From Symsagittifera roscoffensis (taxonomy: Eukaryota > Xenacoelomorpha > Acoela > Convolutidae): a DNA stretch of 64,000 nt. Positions 37,201 to 43,200 of this stretch are shown here, piece after piece. Position 1 is the stretch's first letter; each line of letters begins with the position of its first letter. Below the pieces are notes generated by a model. That model was not told the DNA's origin and ran no database searches. It worked only from the letters and a program-made list of their open reading frames with translations. The position numbers and the translations under genes are program-made. Location: contig NC_087063.1 of the NCBI RefSeq assembly GCF_963678635.1, positions 45,736,101 to 45,800,100 on the forward strand, read 5' to 3'.

Positions 37201-40200
37201 CCAAAGTTGCAGCAAAATTCACGGTAAAGTCACGGTTGACTTCGGAGAATGCATCTCATGACCATTCGTCAACAGGGCAGAGTTTTTGAACGATTAGGGT
37301 CTTACGTACCTGCATACACAGGTCTTGGACAGGGCTTTCTTCTGGTTTCTCCAGTAAATTGATTTTATGAAGAGCCGTCTGATTTGTCTTTCTCGTTCTC
37401 TCGTATGAAACCTCAGTCTTTCGGCATTGGCGTCATTCGCGGCTGCAATTCTGTTTTCCTCTGCGTCTGCTTGCAGGTCCGGATTGACTGCTGGTCCCGG
37501 TTCTGGGATTGAATCTTAGTAGGCTAATTTTGCCAGCTTCTGAAATTTTACCAGGAATTCCTCTGGTGTTTCGGTCTTTGAGTCGTACTTGAGGTTTTCA
37601 AGCTCTATCAAGTGGATTTCTTTGACGTTGGTTTTGTGAAAATGGTCTTTCAGTGTCTGTAATTTCAATTCAAGGTCTCCACTGGTTATTTCTGGTATAG
37701 TCATGAAGAATTGCAACTCTTCATCTTTTAGGTGAATTTTCATCAAATTCGGTGCCTGGGCATTTTTGATGTTGATCACGTCTCTCGTACTTCTGAATGG
37801 TGATTCGAACTAGTTCCAACTCTCAGAAGGAGATCCCGATCATTTGATGAGAGAAACTGATTCGTAAGCCACTTTGGGAAATTATCAGTTTGGATTTTCC
37901 GTCGCTGTCACCATATGAAAAGGTGCTTTATAATTAGTGTTGTATCTTGCGAACTATTAAGTTAAGTCTATTCTATCAAGTGTGACGGTGTTCTGTACTA
38001 ATTCAGCTGTATGAAAGCACTCTCGTGTTTTGATGAGAAGTAATTTTGAATAGCTATCTGTCTATCTGATTTTGTTCTATGTTCCTATCTGAGCTACATA
38101 AAGTCAAAATTTAGACTCATTAAACATCCGGTGTAAATGTATATAACGCATAATAATTCGAGCACGCGCGTTGAAACGGTTCCAAGCTATCAAACTTCAT
38201 GCCACTTTTTTATATGTCGATTTTCAGCAGTATCATATGTGACGACCTATAGCCATTTTTATTCATATTACCTCAAAACTATCTGTCGCTTTTAACCTTA
38301 TAAATATTTGCTGTCAATATTTTATCAGAAATGTTTAACTGGTGCTTTACCTACTTTTACTGACTACATAAACATATACAATAAAAAATAAATATGTTTA
38401 AATATATATAAATATACATAAATATATATAAATATATATAAATACATAGAAATATATAAATATATATAAATAAATATAAGTATATATAAATATAAATAAA
38501 TATATATAAATATATATAAATATATATAAATATATATAAAGATGAATAAATAAATATTTATATATATATTTACACCGGATGTTTAATAAGTTTAAAATTT
38601 GACTTTATGTATAGCTCAGGTAGGAACTAAGAACAAAATCAGATAGACAGATAGCTATTCAAAAATCAGTTGAAACTCCTTTTGAGAAAGTCCTGAGTTA
38701 CCACGCTAGTCAACAAAAGTAGGTAATGTACCAGTTAAGGAAGTAAACATTTCTGGTAAAATATTGACAGCAAATATTTATAAGGTTAAAAGGGACAGAT
38801 AGCTTTGAGGTAATATGAGTAATGATGGCTATAGGTCGTCACATATGATACTGCTGAAAATCGACATATAAAAAAAATGGCATGGAGTTTGATAGCTTTG
38901 ATCCGTTTCAACGCGCGTGCTCGAATTATTATGCTTGCAACTCCACTGCGATTTTTCAGGCTGTGGCGAAACTAACAATAGTGACCACTCAAAACAACCA
39001 CGAAACGCATAGTCGTGGAGTCGAGCTCAGAATCTATTGACTGAAAGACAAAAAAAACCAATACTTCTAATTTGATTATCCTTCCCACGTATAACATTTA
39101 CTTATTGTTTTTAAAATATTTAATCGGAAAATATGGCGCTTGCAAGAGCCCCTAAAATTCACCGGCGGTCCTCCTGATTCGTCTATTCCATCGGGACACT
39201 CTGGGATCCCGTCACATGGGGCAGCACACACAGGATCAGTCGCATCTCCACACTCGATATAGTCATCGAAACAGTCTCCAGTGAACTCTGCATAGGTTCC
39301 TACTTCTTGTTCGGCCCAGTAAGAAGTGCAATTAATGGGACCTATATTTGAGAGGAAAGGATCAGTTTATGTTCAAAAAATTCAGAACTAAATTGACCAA
39401 AATTGGCCAAAAAACAGGGTTTTTGTAGTGCTCTGGGAGAGCTCGGAAAATCACCTTGGTCGACCTAAAAAAGAGGTCGACAAAATTTTTGATTTTTTTT
39501 AAAACCCCCCTCAAGAAAATCCTAGATCTTGAATTCAGTTTTGAAACGTTAAATTAGCTCTTTTATTTTCTGTTTTGGAACGCTAACTTAGCTTTTTTAC
39601 TTTTTTCATTTGTTACCTTAGTTTACGCTTACTACCTGAATTTGAAAGAACTCAAAATCATTTCGTAAATCAAAAAGTGAACTTTTTCAGACATATTCAC
39701 TTCTCACTTCGTATTTAATAATAAAATTTTTCATTACCGGTCCACTTTCTGTTTCATTGCTTTTTGTTCCTTGTTGGAATTATTTAATTGATTGCAACTT
39801 CTTGTATTTCGACAAACTTAGAAACCAGCCTGCAATGTTGTTTATGGCTGATTCTTAAGATTTAATTATGCAAAAAAATATGGTCTTGCTTACCTTTATC
39901 TCAGCAAAAACATTCAAAAGTTAGCTGCTAAAACGAAAAAAAAAAACAGGAAATAATCATTAAAAACATTTTTGAAGGCCTACTTTTATATTTTCTATGT
40001 TAAATTTTCTTATATATAAACTATTATTGTAACCAAATAACTTGATTTTCGTGCTGATGATTTTACTTATTTGGAAAATCAATAGGAATCAAAGATATAA
40101 TTTAGCAATGTATGGACATTAAATTAACACCCTACAACAGCAATCAGAAGCAGACGGAAAACGTCAACCCTAGATTGCCTTGTTGAAATTTCAGCAATGT

Positions 40201-43200
40201 ACCTTCATCATCTCGGGAAATGGTTCCTTCGTCCCAGCAATCTTCGCACTCACAAGTTCCGTCGCACATCCACTGGCTTGATATACACTCCTGCAACAAT
40301 AGCAAGCATAAGTGGTTGACTTCCATTTTTAGCCGACTATATCCATTTTTTTTTTCAAAAACACACTAAAAGACTCTCCCTGCAAAACACCAGATCCGAA
40401 CCTTACTGTTTCTGATCAAACACTATGGTTGAGCAGAGCAATGAGCCATTTCAACAGTACTGTTCTAAAATTAGCATTTTCAAGCTGATAAAAATGTTAA
40501 ATTCCGAATTCTGATTGGCCTGAAAAAGAAAGCTATCGACGAAGTGAACAATCTCCTCCCTAATTTTTTAAGGGGTAGATAGTTTACTTGGTCCAGTTTT
40601 ACACAGAGGCAAACTAATTGCATTGTGTATGCACAATAATTAATAAATAATTAGACAAAAAAATTCACCTGCTGATTTGAAGCTGCTTTTGAAAAACTCA
40701 AAAATCATATGGCCACTCTGGTATCCACCTTTACCTGCTGCGTTCTACTGGTCTCCAAATGCGAGCTATTAAACACTGCGACAAAGACAAGCATTCTTGC
40801 ATTATAATTACAGGTAGTAATGAACGGTACTTAAAATGAGATGAAGGATATGCTGTTCGAAAATGCGATGGATGCCCAATAATTATATGAGTGCATCGTA
40901 TTGTAATCAAGTCTCGTCCTTCGAAAACACAAGAACGATAGTTGAAAAAGATAGAATATGCTTAAAAAAATTATTATTATTACGGTAAAAAGATGGATTT
41001 CATCATAGTAGAATATGCTACCTTCAGATCTGAAGACTCATCTAACAACCAATTGCATCAAGAAGATACATTGTTAAATACAGCCAATGAAACTATAGTC
41101 CGTGCATGGTAAATCTGCTTCTTTTCAATTTGCCTGACAAAGTCTCCTAACCTCGCGCCCAAGAACTTGTAATTGTTAATTTGACCACGTAATTGATGAC
41201 GAAAAGGCACTAAGTCCTAGGTACGGTGTTTTTTTTATTCTAACAATTTTGATTTCTACAAAGAAATCTCGTAGCTGGTCAAAAATAGGTACCATTTTAA
41301 CGAATCAACAGGCAATTGTTTCAATGCTCTGGCATAACTAAGAACTTGAATTCATTTTTGAAACGCTAAATTAATTTTTTTTATTGTCAGTTTTGAAACG
41401 CTAAATTAGCGTTTTTACTTTTTTCATAGGATACCTTAGTTTACTAGGGGCCCAGCTGAAAGCTGGAGAGACCTGTTTGATTATTTTAATATTGATTATT
41501 TTAAAATTGTTTTAAAATTTCAGGTTTCTCAAGTCGATAGCGCCCTTCCTACGCAAAAAAAGTGAAAGAGAAGCTTATGCATTCATTGGTAACGAAACAC
41601 AAAAAAACTCAACACAAAGCCAATAGCACCAAGCAAAAGCAAGAAAACGTAAGCATAGCGGATTCCATTGTCTAAAAAATACACACAATAAGTATATTGA
41701 ATCTTTGTTCCAATGCCAAAAAACTTTTAAAAAAACTTTTCCTAAGTGTACAGCTCTTCCCCGAGACAAATTAAGGACCAGCCACTTGGGCAGGGGAGTT
41801 TCCTACAACTTGTTCTATCGATTAAACCCTTAATCCCAAAACTGGATGGGTAGTTTTTGAAGAAATCGAAAAAGTTTGAAAAAATGGCCTAAAAACCGAA
41901 AAATTGACTATTCCTAAGTGTATAGCTCTTCCCCTAGACAAATTAGGGACAAGCCGTTTGTGTAGGGGGGGTTCCTACAACCTGGTCTATCGATTAAACC
42001 CTTAATCCCAAATCTGGACGGGTAGTTTTTGAGGAAATCGGAAAGATTTGAAAAAAGGCCAAAAAAAGTCAAAAAAGTGACTTTGCCTAAGTCTATAGCT
42101 TTTCCCCTAGGCAAGTTAAGGAGCAGCCGCTTGTGCGGGGGAGTTTCCTACAACCTGGTTTATCGATTAAACTCTTAATTCCAAATCTGGATGGGTAGTT
42201 TTTGAGGAAATCGATAATTTCCGAAAAAATAGGCAAAAAAATCAAAAAAGTGACTTTTCCTAAGTCTATAGCTCTTCCCCTAAGCAAATTAGGGACCAGC
42301 CGCTTGTACATGGGAGTTTCCTACAACCTGGTCTATCGATTAAACCCTTAATCCCAAATCTGGACGGGTAGTTTTAGAGGAAATCGAAAATTTCCGAAAA
42401 AATGGGCAAAAAGTGAAAAAAGTACCGAGTTGTGAAGCTTTTCTAAGTCCGTAGGGGGTGGGGTAGGGTAAAAATTGCCCTAAATTTCATGCAGGCAGGT
42501 AGGTGAAACGCTACTGAATCCATTGGTACCACTTTTATGAGAATCTGACGGGTAGTTTTTTGGGAAAGCGAACTGAAAGCTGGAGAGACCTGTTTGATTA
42601 TTTTAATATTGATTAAAAATAGGCAAAAAAATCAAAAAAGTGACTTTTCCTAAGTCTATAGCTCTTCCCCTAAGCAAATTAGGGACCAGCCGCTTGTGCA
42701 TGGGGGGTTCCTACAACCTGGTCTATCGATTAAACCCTTAATCCCAAATCTGGACGGGTAGTTTTTGAGGAAATCGGAAAGATTTGAAAAAAGGCCAAAA
42801 AAGTGACTTTTCCTAAGTCTATAGCTCTTCCCCTAGGCAAGTTAAGGACCAGCCGCTTGTGCGGGGGAGTTTCCTACAAGCTGGTCTATCGATTAAACCC
42901 TTAATTCCAAATCTGGATGGGTAGTTTTTGAGGAAATCGATAATTTCCGAAAAAATAGGCAAAAAAATCAAAAAAGTGACTTTTCCTAAGTCTATAGCTC
43001 TTCCCCTAAGCAAATTAGGGACCAGCCGCTTGTGCATGGGGGGGTTCCTACAACCTGGTCTATCGATTAAACCCTTAATCCCAAATCTGGACGGGTAGTT
43101 TTTGAGGAAATCGGAAAGATTTGAAAAAAGGCCAAAAAAGTGACTTTTCCTAAGTCTATAGCTCTTCCCCTAGGCAAGTTAAGGACCAGCCGCTTGTGCG

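Larger units (their letters stand above)
34200..37800 (-). mobile_element. Decayed Ty3/Gypsy-type element, gag to integrase
   Basis: Minus-strand order: gag (about 37.8-37.4 kb), Gly/Arg-rich nucleocapsid (37.16-36.89), protease (36.53-36.2), reverse transcriptase (35.58-35.0), integrase core (34.65-34.3), then integrase tail and following ORF in copy B. Many stops and frameshifts and an apparent loss between reverse transcriptase and integrase show that it is inactive. I could not fix its LTRs. Confidence 0.82.
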
